NCBI RefSeq assembly: GCF_016894445.1
Contig: NZ_CP056775.1
Location: 4,886,001-4,950,000, forward strand
Source: Dyadobacter sandarakinus
Lineage (GTDB): Bacteria > Bacteroidota > Bacteroidia > Cytophagales > Spirosomataceae
DNA length: 64,000 nt
Reading direction: 5' to 3'
Part shown: in pieces, positions 35,478 through 44,294 of the stretch
Layout of the letters: each line of letters starts with the position of its first letter
How positions within the stretch are numbered: position 1 is the first letter of the stretch
Program-made: the position numbers and the translations under genes
Notes under the pieces: generated by a model
Seen by the model: the letters and a program-made list of their open reading frames with translations, nothing else
Told to the model about the DNA's origin: nothing
Database searches by the model: none

Positions 35478-37181
35478 ATGAAAAAACTCGCCGTATTGAA
35501 AATTGCTATGGTCGTGGCCGTGCAATTTTGTATTGGATTGCCGGGGTTTGTGGCCGCGCAAATTCCTAAAATCAACATTGATACTATTCCGGTCATCTCC
35601 GGCCTCACATTTCCCATGCAGCTGACCCACGCCGGTGACGCCAGCAGACGTCTTTTCATCGCAGAGCGACGAGGCGTAATCAAAGTTTTCAGGCCCGGGC
35701 AGCCTGATGCTCCCGGTGTTTACCTGAACATGAATGCACCCGACTCCACCGTAAGCAGTGTGGGTGAGGGAGGATTGCTCAGCATTGCATTTCATCCGGA
35801 GTTTGCCTCCAACGGATTGCTGTTTGTATACTATACCGACCTCGCCGGCGACCTGGTACTCGCCCGGTATACGGCTTCTGACCCTGCTGCCGATGCAATT
35901 ACTTCGGTAGTACGCCAGCAAATATTGAAGATTCCGCATCCCGTCAACAAAAACCACAATGGGGGCGAGCTGCATTTTAACAAAGAAGACGGCTTGCTGT
36001 ACCTCTCCACGGGCGATGGGGGCGGAGCCAATGATGTCCCCGGCAATGCGCAAAACAATGAAAGTTTACTGGGCAAAATTCTGCGGATTGACGTAACACC
36101 TACTGACAGCCAGAATAATACATACACGATCCCCGACAGTAATCCTTATGGTAATGAAGTTTTTGCCAAGGGTTTACGAAATCCCTTCCGTTGGAGCTTT
36201 GACAGTGAAACCAATGACCTTTGGATCGGGGATGTAGGTCAGGGTGCACAGGAGGAAATTAATCAGCTGTCAAAGAATGCAGCCCTGGGCGCAAACTTCG
36301 GCTGGCGGTGCTTTGAAGGTGATAGTCCTTCGCCCACAGCCGATTTGACCGGGTGCGACGAGGCATCCGCATATACGATGCCTGTTTATACTTACCAGAC
36401 AGGCATTCTGCGCGGACAGTCAGTTGTAGGCGGCGTAGTATACCGCGGAAAAAAATGGCCCATGCAGGGCTACTACATTGGTGCGGATTATTTCTCAGGC
36501 GACATCCACAAAATAGCTGCTGACGGTAGTGTCAAAGAGTATCAGACATCCCGTTTTACCGGCATTACCGATTTTGGGGAGGATGAGGACGGAGAAATTT
36601 ATGCAGTATCCAATGGTGCGGTTTACAGCATTTCCGCAGAAATAATCCTACCCGTACGACTGGCCAGTTTTTCAGGGGAACGCAGCGTTGAAGGGGTAAA
36701 GCTGTCCTGGGAAACGGCTTCTGAAGAAAACTTTCAGGGTTTTGATATTGAGTTCAGTACCGATGCGAAAACCTTTGAAAAGGCGGGCAATGTTGCAGGT
36801 GCGAACACCCAGTCGGGCTCCCGCTATACATTTTCACACAATACCGCTGCAAAGTCGGATCTATATTATCGTCTGAAAATGATTGATACAGACCAGACTT
36901 TCAGCTACTCACGCATTATTCCTGTTCAGGCGGCGGGTAATGACGACCTGTTTGTACTGCCATCACTGATTGACAATGGTATATTGAATGTCAATGCCGG
37001 CGGCTCCTTCCGGTCTGTGGAGCTCGTGAGTACTTCGGGGCAGGTTTTGATAAAACGTGAAATCGTCAGTTCAGCAGTTCCGCTGCGTATTTCCATTGCC
37101 GGTATGGCGCCCGGCATTTATGTGGTGAGGCTTGCAGGACAGGATAGCGTGGTACAGCAAAAAGTACTGGTGCTGAAATAA
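35478..37181 (+). CDS. Secreted PQQ-type sugar dehydrogenase with T9SS sorting domain
   Basis: 567 residues. Signal peptide (VAVQFCIGLPGFVAAQ) and a six-bladed propeller of the soluble glucose/aldose dehydrogenase (HHIP-like) family (about 35-390): RRLFIAERRGVIKVF, GLLSIAFHPEFASNG, NHNGGELHFNKEDGLLYLSTGDGG and GLRNPFRWSFD. A fibronectin-like segment follows (VRLASFSGERS, about 395-490), then a C-terminal type A sorting domain ending GIYVVRLAGQDSVVQQKVLV. That tail targets it through the type IX secretion system to the cell surface. Start at ATG 35478; a GTG six bases earlier is possible. Confidence 0.88.
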   Translation: MKKLAVLKIAMVVAVQFCIGLPGFVAAQIPKINIDTIPVISGLTFPMQLTHAGDASRRLFIAERRGVIKVFRPGQPDAPGVYLNMNAPDSTVSSVGEGGLLSIAFHPEFASNGLLFVYYTDLAGDLVLARYTASDPAADAITSVVRQQILKIPHPVNKNHNGGELHFNKEDGLLYLSTGDGGGANDVPGNAQNNESLLGKILRIDVTPTDSQNNTYTIPDSNPYGNEVFAKGLRNPFRWSFDSETNDLWIGDVGQGAQEEINQLSKNAALGANFGWRCFEGDSPSPTADLTGCDEASAYTMPVYTYQTGILRGQSVVGGVVYRGKKWPMQGYYIGADYFSGDIHKIAADGSVKEYQTSRFTGITDFGEDEDGEIYAVSNGAVYSISAEIILPVRLASFSGERSVEGVKLSWETASEENFQGFDIEFSTDAKTFEKAGNVAGANTQSGSRYTFSHNTAAKSDLYYRLKMIDTDQTFSYSRIIPVQAAGNDDLFVLPSLIDNGILNVNAGGSFRSVELVSTSGQVLIKREIVSSAVPLRISIAGMAPGIYVVRLAGQDSVVQQKVLVLK

Positions 37182-37225
37182 GGCATGGAATTTTATGATT
37201 CTCTTGCAAAACTAAAAATGCATCT

Positions 37226-37663
37226 ATGAAAGCAGCTGAAAACATTTCCGCAGGTGTGGCCGGTTCAGTAGCATTGAACCTGCTGCATGAAGGTGCCCGG
37301 CACCTGTTTGGCAATGCACCGCATATCCATGAAGTAGGAGAAGAGGCGATTTCCAAAACCGCAAGATTCGCCGGTTTGAATCCGCCCAAAGGCAATGCAT
37401 TGTACGCAGTTACGCTAGCCAGTGACCTGCTGAGCAATTCATTATATTATAGCATGATCGGCTCTGCAAAGAAAAAGAACCTGCTGCTGCTCGGCGCAAG
37501 CTACGGCCTGGCTGCAGGCCTGGGTGCCCTCACGCTTACCAGGCCCATGGGGCTGGACGATGAGCCCGTAAACAGGACCACTACCACCAAGCTGCTGACG
37601 GTGGCCTGGTACCTGGCAGGCGGCATTGTAACGGCACTGGTCATTAAAGGGCTACGTAAATAG
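37226..37663 (+). CDS. Small membrane protein of unknown function
   Basis: 145 residues with about three or four hydrophobic helices (near 9-22, 60-78, 87-106 and 124-142) and a short loop NAPHIHEVGEEAISK with two histidines. NLLHEGARHLF near the N-terminus is amphipathic. I recognise no family. It is 44 bp after the sugar dehydrogenase gene and could be co-transcribed, but nothing links the two functions. Confidence 0.6.
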   Translation: MKAAENISAGVAGSVALNLLHEGARHLFGNAPHIHEVGEEAISKTARFAGLNPPKGNALYAVTLASDLLSNSLYYSMIGSAKKKNLLLLGASYGLAAGLGALTLTRPMGLDDEPVNRTTTTKLLTVAWYLAGGIVTALVIKGLRK

Positions 37664-37752
37664 TATTAATTCATGTACATTCAAAAAGCGGGAGAAACAG
37701 AATGCTCTTCCGCTTTTTGCTATATCATCATAACCCAAAACAGAAGAATCAT

Positions 37753-38601
37753 ATGCGTTGGCAAGATTTACGGAGAAGTGGGAATGTAGAAGACCGCCGG
37801 GGAATGTCGGGCGGTGGCAAATTCGCGATCGGCGGCATCGGCGCTATTATTGTACTGGCTATCGGCCTGCTTACAGGGCAGGATCCGTCTGTTATTTTAG
37901 GCAACCTTCAGGGAGGTCAGTCGACGGAGCAAAGTGCGACGCGCCCTCCCGGGCCCCGTCCGGACGATCGTACAGCCGACCTGGTATCCAAAGTGCTGGG
38001 AAGTACCGAGGAGGTATGGGGCGACATTTATTCGCGCAACGATGCGCAATACGAAAACCCGAAACTGCAGATATTTGAAGATGCGACCCAAAGCGGGTGT
38101 GGCGGTGCCTCTTCGGCGATGGGACCGTTTTATTGTCCTGCCGATCACAAAGTGTATATCGACCTTGAGTTTTGTGATGAGCTCAGGGACAGGTTCAAGG
38201 CACCCGGCGATTTTGCTGTGGCGTATGTAGTAGCACATGAAGTAGGTCACCATGTACAGAACCTGATGGGAATTTCGGAACAGATGCAGCAGCAGCGTGG
38301 CCGTTTGAGCGAGGCTGAGTATAACAAGCTTTCTGTAAAACTTGAATTACAGGCCGATTTTCTTGCGGGTGTATGGGCCAACCATGCCAATGAAATGAGC
38401 AAGATCCTTGAACCCGGAGACCTGGAAGCTGCGCTCAAAGCTGCTAATGCAATCGGGGACGACAAGCTGCAGAAGGAATCGCAGGGGTATGTCGTGCCGG
38501 ATGCATTTACCCACGGTACGTCAGAGCAGCGCATGTACTGGTTTAAAAAAGGGTACGATACCGGAGACCTGAATCAGGGTCGATTTGAGGATATTCAGTA
38601 A
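37753..38601 (+). CDS. Neutral zinc metallopeptidase, YpfJ-like
   Basis: 282 residues from MRWQDLRRSGNVEDRRG (37753), the typical start of the YpfJ/KPN_02809 family; the frame extends to 37702 in error. One membrane helix (FAIGGIGAIIVLAIGLLTG) precedes the peptidase domain. That domain has QSGCGGASSAMGPFYCPAD and the zinc motif VVAHEVGHHVQNL, with a third ligand likely in ELQADFLAGVWA. Proteases of this family are membrane-anchored; substrates are unknown. Confidence 0.92.
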   Translation: MRWQDLRRSGNVEDRRGMSGGGKFAIGGIGAIIVLAIGLLTGQDPSVILGNLQGGQSTEQSATRPPGPRPDDRTADLVSKVLGSTEEVWGDIYSRNDAQYENPKLQIFEDATQSGCGGASSAMGPFYCPADHKVYIDLEFCDELRDRFKAPGDFAVAYVVAHEVGHHVQNLMGISEQMQQQRGRLSEAEYNKLSVKLELQADFLAGVWANHANEMSKILEPGDLEAALKAANAIGDDKLQKESQGYVVPDAFTHGTSEQRMYWFKKGYDTGDLNQGRFEDIQ

Positions 38602-38616
38602 CCAAGCACTCTCTTA

Positions 38617-39570
38617 ATGAATATTGTAGTCCTGGACGGTTATACCCTGAATCCCGGCGACCTTAGCTGGGCGCCTCTCGAAAAGCTGGGCCAAGTTACC
38701 ATTTACGACCGCTCTGCTCCGCATGAAATTGTGGAGCGGGCTGGCAAGGCTGAGGTGTTGCTGGTCAATAAGGTAATACTCCCGGCAGAAACGCTGAAAA
38801 AGCTGCCGGCAGTAAAGTATATAGGCGTGATGGCGACCGGCTATAATAATGTGGATACCGCTGCGGCCCGCCAACTTGGAATTACGGTAACCAATGTAAA
38901 AGCTTACGGCCCTGCCTCGGTAGCCCAGCAAACTTTTGCCCTGTTGCTCGCCCTCATGAACCGGCCCGAAATGCATAGCGACAGTGTATTTGCGGGAGAG
39001 TGGGCGTCGGCACAGGACTTTTGCTACTGGAAGTCACCGCTGACAGAACTGGCGGGAAAGACGATGGGGCTTGTGGGGCTGGGTGATATCGGCTCTCAGG
39101 TAGCGCGGATTGCGCAGGCATTTGGAATGAAAACCATCGCTTACCGCAAAGATCCGGGTAAAACAACGGATGCTCATATTGAGATGGTAACACTGGATGC
39201 ATTGTTTGAAAACGCCGATGTGATCAGTTTGCATTGTCCGCTCACAGAGGATACTAAAGGGATGGTAAATGCTGCAAGGATCCAACGTATGAAGCCTACC
39301 GGAATCCTTCTTAATACAAGTAGAGGTCCTTTGATCAATGAGTCGGACCTGGCCGACGCATTGCACAAAGGACTTATCAGGGGTGCCGGACTCGATGTAT
39401 TGTCTGCCGAGCCTCCCGCTTCCGATAACCCTTTGCTGTCTGCCTCAAACTGTGTGATAACGCCGCACGTAGCCTGGGCTACTTTCGAGGCAAGGTCACG
39501 TTTACTGGTGATGGTAGCCGCTAATATTGCGCATTTTCAAAAAGGAGATCCGCAGAATGTGGTATCCTGA
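38617..39570 (+). CDS. D-2-hydroxyacid dehydrogenase
   Basis: 317-residue NAD-dependent oxidoreductase. NAD fold GLVGLGDIGSQVARIAQAFG, Arg in LLNTSRGPLINE, Glu in LDVLSAEPPASDNPL and the proton-relay His in VITPHVAWATFEAR form the catalytic set. GVMATGYNNVDTAAARQLGI is also typical. The exact substrate (glycerate, lactate or other hydroxyacid) cannot be told. It starts 15 bp after the peptidase gene, suggesting joint transcription. Confidence 0.93.
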   Translation: MNIVVLDGYTLNPGDLSWAPLEKLGQVTIYDRSAPHEIVERAGKAEVLLVNKVILPAETLKKLPAVKYIGVMATGYNNVDTAAARQLGITVTNVKAYGPASVAQQTFALLLALMNRPEMHSDSVFAGEWASAQDFCYWKSPLTELAGKTMGLVGLGDIGSQVARIAQAFGMKTIAYRKDPGKTTDAHIEMVTLDALFENADVISLHCPLTEDTKGMVNAARIQRMKPTGILLNTSRGPLINESDLADALHKGLIRGAGLDVLSAEPPASDNPLLSASNCVITPHVAWATFEARSRLLVMVAANIAHFQKGDPQNVVS

Positions 39571-39571
39571 T

Positions 39572-39742
39572 TTACTTCTTTCCCCACTTATTTTGCATGT
39601 CTTTATAGGACTTGCTGTTTACCGTCTTCTTCTTTTTTGAGCGGGAAATGCCCTTTTTTTTGCGGGCATTAATGTTGTTGACGAGGGAGTTTTTAACCCC
39701 GAGGCGATTTTTACTGCTGTGGCTTTTTTTCTTCGCTGGCAT
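39572..39742 (-). CDS. Short lysine-rich protein
   Basis: 56 residues starting MPAKKKSHSSKNRLGVKNSL, very basic throughout and ending MQNKWGKK. The composition suggests binding to nucleic acid or ribosomes; short proteins of this kind are common in Cytophagales. The frame extends upstream to 39766, but the MPAKKK start is more natural. It converges with the dehydrogenase gene, whose stop is 1 bp away. Confidence 0.6.
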   Translation of the reverse strand: MPAKKKSHSSKNRLGVKNSLVNNINARKKKGISRSKKKKTVNSKSYKDMQNKWGKK

Positions 39743-40255
39743 GAAATGGTGTTTTGTAAAATACACTCCAATATCTATGCCCGATTACAACTTCTGCTGA
39801 GGATCAGCATGTTTACAAAAAAGGTTCCAAAAAACTCTGCCGATTGATAAAAAATTGTGCCCGCAGGCATAATTATTTTGGAAAAAAGCCCGGTGCGTAG
39901 CTTCAATAAGTAAAAATCTTCTCTTTTTGAACTCCCCTGAACACTGCCTGCTTTACGGGTGTTTTTGTCAGCTTTATGTCTTTTCTTAATGTTATTTAAG
40001 GGTATTTTGGTCACATTGCAGGATAGTTGCTATGTCAATTATTTTATAGCAATGTAATAGTTGTTCTATCTCTGAGAACTTCGCGCTGCTCCGGTTCATG
40101 CCTGATGATCCTGCTGCGCGTCTTCTTTTTGACGGAACTGACCCTGACAAAATTGGAATGACAGAGGAAATGGAAATCAACGAAGCCCGCTGCCAGGCAG
40201 CCGGCTTCTGCAAGGAAACATATATTGTCAAATGGTTGGAATCAGTTAAAAATGA
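39743..40255. other. 513-bp intergenic region
   Basis: AT-rich in its left half. No tRNA, riboswitch or mobile element is seen. The right half contains one small possible coding frame (next entry). The minus-strand frames here have no protein-like sequence. Confidence 0.5.
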
Positions 40256-40268
40256 ATGGAGATGGTAG
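40098..40268 (+). CDS. Possible 56-residue protein, uncertain
   Basis: An ATG at 40098 opens a frame of 56 codons (start MPDDPAARLLFDGTDPDKIG, end VKWLESVKNEWRW) that overlaps the start of the next gene by 13 bp. Composition is acidic and protein-like, with no rare-codon oddity, but no family match is recognised and it is too short to be confident. If real it would be translationally coupled to the T9SS protein. Confidence 0.25.
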   Translation: MPDDPAARLLFDGTDPDKIGMTEEMEINEARCQAAGFCKETYIVKWLESVKNEWRW

Positions 40269-42739
40269 AACTTTATTTTCGTAAAGCACAATTTGTAAGC
40301 AAGCAACTCTTCCGGTCGTCCCTGGCCGTTCTTTTCGCAGTAATGCTGGGCAGCTTTGCCCCTGATGTTGAAGCCGCAGCCGCTTCCCCGGTAGCAGAAG
40401 GCGGATACCTGGTCCTGCAAAACATGGACGGCTTTCCGGCCAACGATGAACTAACTTTTTCCCGCATCCAGATCCCCTGGCGGAGAACAGATCCCGAGAC
40501 TCCTTTTAACGAGAACCACGATCAGGTAAGACTGAAGATTTACAACCGTGGCTACGGCGCACTCCGGCTGAACGGACTTACGCTCTCAAACCCTGCAGCC
40601 TGGACAATCGTTTCGGTAGGCGGTAATACCAATCCTTCGTATCCGATCAACATCAGTCCCGGAAGTAACCGCGAAGTTATCATCAAATTCATCGCAGTAG
40701 ACGCTGGGACGCGGGTAAAGGTGTTTAAAGACCTGCTCACAATCAGCAGCGACGATGCCCTCTCACCTTCCAAAGAGGTGTCGCTGATGGGCTTGTGGCA
40801 GTACGAAGGCGAAGGTAAAAACGAGCCTTATGCGCAGGAAATTATCAGCGCTTTTAACTTCACTTCCAAAACAGGATACAACCAGGCAGATAATGGTAAT
40901 GAGGGTTCTACCATCGTGGAAGGATCCAGCGAAGTGCTTGCGCCGCACTTTGTACGTGCCGACCCGAATATGCCTGTGACAGTGTACCAGCTTGCAGCTT
41001 ACCACTCTTGCTGCACCGCAGTGGAGTCGTTCCGGTATTACGCAAAAGGCAGTAACACGCTGACAACGCTGTATACCCATGATGGTAAAGATGCACAAAG
41101 CCTGAGCCCGAGAGAAAGAAACTCAACCAACCTGGCACATGGAACCTTTGAGCCTTCCGGCGCTTTCGGTATACGTATAGGTAACTCCTATTCTGACCGT
41201 ACCAGAAATGCAAACAACCTGATCGGCCTCCGCTTTCTCAAAGCGATTGACGCAAACGGAAACGTGATCCCCAATGCATATTTCGTAAACCACGACTACA
41301 TCGATGTGTCTTTTACGAATTATGACTATCAGGATAACATGTACTTTATCACCAATGTAAGACCTGAGACGGGTCCTGCCAATTACTCGGTACTCTCAGC
41401 TACTACCGGCTCGGCCGTGTACTTTGATCCGGCACAGGTAGGTGAAAGCAAAACAAGATCGGTGACGGTTCAGAATACCGGACAGAATTACAGCAATGGT
41501 AGTGATCCTGAAGTGCAGATTAAAAGTATACGGATCATTGGTCCCAATGCTTCTGACTTTTCAGTACCATCTTCTTCACAAACACTGGCGCCTCAAGCTA
41601 CGCACAGCGTGGATGTAAAATTTAATCCCAAAACTGCCGGGATTAAAAATGCGACACTGGTTTACTACTATACCAGCTCCAAATCTCCATTGCGTGTACC
41701 ATTGTACGGTAATGCAAATCCGGCCGGTAAGGTGATCGAAGCAGTAAAGCGGATCAAGGGAGGTATGGATACTCCGGTAACTGTGGGCGGTTTTGAATTT
41801 GAGCCGGATCAGCCGTACCGCACAGGCTCGGCACTGAAAGATGCACAGATGGTACAGTCTGACGTGGCAGGTACCGACTGGGATGCATTGTACCAGACTT
41901 ATCTTTCCGCTCAGGAAAACCTCGCACAAACCGGCTATAACATTCCTATGGCTGATGGTGACTACATGCTTCGCCTGCACTTTGTGGAAAACTATTTCCC
42001 TTCCCAGGGCTCACGCGTATTCAATGGTGTCATCGAAGGCGAGCAGGTGATCAGCAACTTGGATATTTTCAATGAAGTAGGTTACCGTTTTGCCATTGTG
42101 AAGGATTTCAATGTAACGGTTTCGGGCGGGGCATTGAACATGAACTTCACGCCTAGCGCCAACCGCCTTGCGCTGGCAGGTCTTGAAATCTTCAAGATCG
42201 GATCGCCGCTGCCTGTGACGCTGATCGACTTCAAAGGTACCAAAGAAGGATCTACTGCATCCCTGGCATGGAGTACTTCGGCAGAAACCAACAGCAAAAG
42301 CTTCGACATTGAGCGGAGTGGGGATGGTAAGACATGGAATACAATCGGTTCGGTAGCAGCGCAGGGCGAAAGCAAAGTTGAATTTGCCTACAACTTTACC
42401 GATGCAAATCCATTGGCAGGAGAAAACCTTTACCGCCTCAAAATGATCGATTTCGATGAAACATCTGCACATTCGAAGCTGGTAAGCCTGACTTTTGAAG
42501 GTGGAGAGGCTGTAAGCGTGTATCCTAACCCTGTGGCAGATCACCTGACCATCAAAGCTGCTGACTGGGCCAAAGTTCAGCATGTTCAGCTGCTGAATGC
42601 AGTGGGCAGGGTGATATATAGCGCGAATGCAGTGCCCGCAGCCGGCATCGATGTGAAAAACCTGCCGGCAGGTATGTATGTAGTCCAGATCAGCCAGACC
42701 GACGGCTCGAAAGTGACCTACAAGATTATTAAACTCTGA
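40256..42739 (+). CDS. Large secreted protein with malectin and T9SS sorting domains
   Basis: 827 residues. Signal peptide (SSLAVLFAVMLGSFAPDVEA), a choice-of-anchor/ASPM-like beta domain (about 45-185), a second such region near 385-490 (VGESKTRSVTVQNTGQN) and a malectin-type carbohydrate-binding domain (about 505-650; DYMLRLHFVENYF, GSRVFNGVIEGE). A fibronectin-like segment (VTLIDFKGTKEG, about 655-740) precedes the C-terminal type A sorting domain with SVYPNPVADHLTIK and GMYVVQISQTDG. It is exported by the type IX system and probably binds or processes glycans. Paralogous tails occur in the sugar dehydrogenase at 35.5 kb. Confidence 0.85.
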   Translation: MEMVELYFRKAQFVSKQLFRSSLAVLFAVMLGSFAPDVEAAAASPVAEGGYLVLQNMDGFPANDELTFSRIQIPWRRTDPETPFNENHDQVRLKIYNRGYGALRLNGLTLSNPAAWTIVSVGGNTNPSYPINISPGSNREVIIKFIAVDAGTRVKVFKDLLTISSDDALSPSKEVSLMGLWQYEGEGKNEPYAQEIISAFNFTSKTGYNQADNGNEGSTIVEGSSEVLAPHFVRADPNMPVTVYQLAAYHSCCTAVESFRYYAKGSNTLTTLYTHDGKDAQSLSPRERNSTNLAHGTFEPSGAFGIRIGNSYSDRTRNANNLIGLRFLKAIDANGNVIPNAYFVNHDYIDVSFTNYDYQDNMYFITNVRPETGPANYSVLSATTGSAVYFDPAQVGESKTRSVTVQNTGQNYSNGSDPEVQIKSIRIIGPNASDFSVPSSSQTLAPQATHSVDVKFNPKTAGIKNATLVYYYTSSKSPLRVPLYGNANPAGKVIEAVKRIKGGMDTPVTVGGFEFEPDQPYRTGSALKDAQMVQSDVAGTDWDALYQTYLSAQENLAQTGYNIPMADGDYMLRLHFVENYFPSQGSRVFNGVIEGEQVISNLDIFNEVGYRFAIVKDFNVTVSGGALNMNFTPSANRLALAGLEIFKIGSPLPVTLIDFKGTKEGSTASLAWSTSAETNSKSFDIERSGDGKTWNTIGSVAAQGESKVEFAYNFTDANPLAGENLYRLKMIDFDETSAHSKLVSLTFEGGEAVSVYPNPVADHLTIKAADWAKVQHVQLLNAVGRVIYSANAVPAAGIDVKNLPAGMYVVQISQTDGSKVTYKIIKL

Positions 42740-42761
42740 ATTTAAACTCCCATAACCTTAA

Positions 42762-42795
42762 AGCCCGTCCGGATTTTCCGGGCCGGGCTTTTTTC
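42762..42795 (+). terminator. Rho-independent terminator after the malectin gene
   Basis: AGCCCG-T-CCGG (42762-42772), loop ATTTT, CCGG-GC-CGGGCT (42778-42789), followed by a T run. The stem carries one small internal bulge. Confidence 0.75.
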
Positions 42796-42954
42796 TTTTT
42801 GGGGGTACTGATAAAAACAGGGCGCTTTTTACCGGCAGGACATTATTTTCCCTGCGAGTTCCGCTTTATAATGTTGTTGGAAAAATCAAATAAAAGCGTC
42901 ACTGCTTACCATTGCAGATAGTTCCGGCGTTATATTTTACCTAAAACCCTTAAA

Positions 42955-44184
42955 ATGAGTTGTATTAAGATGAAAAAAGCAAACGCTGCTTTTGTGTGGC
43001 TGTGGATGCTTTGCTTTTTGTTGTGTAAAAGCGCACTCGCACAAACCAGGCCCGCAGCATTGGATTTGAAGGACGGGGATCGGGTTGTCATGCTGGGAAG
43101 CTCTGTTTTCGAGAATGATTTTCAGTATGGTTACCTCGAAACCATGCTTACCACCCGCAATCCCGACAAAGGTATCACCTTCCGGAACCTGGGCTGGACG
43201 GGCGACAATGTGTGGGGCGAAGCCCGCAGTACCTACACCAACCCGCCTACTCCCTACGAGCATTTGATTGAGGACCTTACCAAATCCCAGCCCACGGTTG
43301 TAGTGCTGGGCTACGGAGGCGTGGAAGCTCAGGACGGGATGGCCGGCCTGCCGCACTTCAAAGAAGGGCTTAACAAGCTGATCGACAAGATCGACGGGCT
43401 GGGTGCCAAAACCATATTGCTGTCTACCATCCCGGTGATGTCGCCGGATACGGCCCAACATATTGCTCAGCGCAATGCGGATTTGCAGCTGTATTCCCAG
43501 GCCCTGTCAGAAGTGGCTTCACAACGTGGAAAAATGTTTGTGGATATCTACAAGTCCATTGATGAGCTGAGTAAAAAAGAGCAGATCATTGAGAATACCG
43601 TCCACCTGAATGAGCTAGGCTATTTTCACCTGGCCCAAATTCTGGAAAAAGCATTAGGCCTGGAAGCAGCACCTGCCACCACCACAATCACGCTGGGAAA
43701 AGGCGGCCCGCAGGCGTCCAATGCAAGGATACTGCCGCTCGACGGAAATGCCGTGCTTGCGAAGTTCAATGTGATCGATAAGTACCTGCCGCTGCCCGCT
43801 CCGGCTGGCTCGCAGGTGATGGACAATGCACGGACAGTCATCGTTTCAGGTCTGAAAAAAGGATTTTATGCATTGATGGCAGGCAATGAGCAGGTAGCAT
43901 CCGGCTCGGCCAGTGCATGGGCCAAAGGCATTGCCATCGCGCAGGGACCTCAGTTTGAACAAACCAGGTGGATACAGGAAATGGTTAACCGCAAAAATGA
44001 GCTGCACTTTTTCCAGTATCGGCCATTGAACCAAACCTACATCATCGGCTTCCGCAAATATGAGCAGGGCCGCCACGTGAAAGGGTTGGAAGAGCAGAAT
44101 ATCCTGATCAAATGGCTCGAAGGGCAGATCATACTCAAGAGTGTGCCGAAAGAAACTGTTTATGAGCTGAAGAAAGTGGAGTAG
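42955..44184 (+). CDS. SGNH/GDSL-type hydrolase, exported
   Basis: 409 residues. Signal peptide (FVWLWMLCFLLCKSALAQ) and an SGNH hydrolase domain (about 35-240): DRVVMLGSSVFENDF with the catalytic Ser, a block III GYGGVEAQDGM and the catalytic His in VHLNELGYFHLAQ. Such enzymes are esterases that deacetylate polysaccharides or act on cell-wall esters. The C-terminal 170 residues form an extra domain of unknown type. Start at 42955 or 42970 (MKKANAAF). It precedes the PVC-type haem protein gene by 110 bp. Confidence 0.82.
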   Translation: MSCIKMKKANAAFVWLWMLCFLLCKSALAQTRPAALDLKDGDRVVMLGSSVFENDFQYGYLETMLTTRNPDKGITFRNLGWTGDNVWGEARSTYTNPPTPYEHLIEDLTKSQPTVVVLGYGGVEAQDGMAGLPHFKEGLNKLIDKIDGLGAKTILLSTIPVMSPDTAQHIAQRNADLQLYSQALSEVASQRGKMFVDIYKSIDELSKKEQIIENTVHLNELGYFHLAQILEKALGLEAAPATTTITLGKGGPQASNARILPLDGNAVLAKFNVIDKYLPLPAPAGSQVMDNARTVIVSGLKKGFYALMAGNEQVASGSASAWAKGIAIAQGPQFEQTRWIQEMVNRKNELHFFQYRPLNQTYIIGFRKYEQGRHVKGLEEQNILIKWLEGQIILKSVPKETVYELKKVE

Positions 44185-44294
44185 GGAAACTTGGGCTGCC
44201 GGCTCTCAGCTGCCAGCCTGTATTTCTGTAAGCGTATCAAATTATCAAATTTAAAAGGCCGAAGGCCGGACAGCCGACTGCCGAAAGTCCAGGT

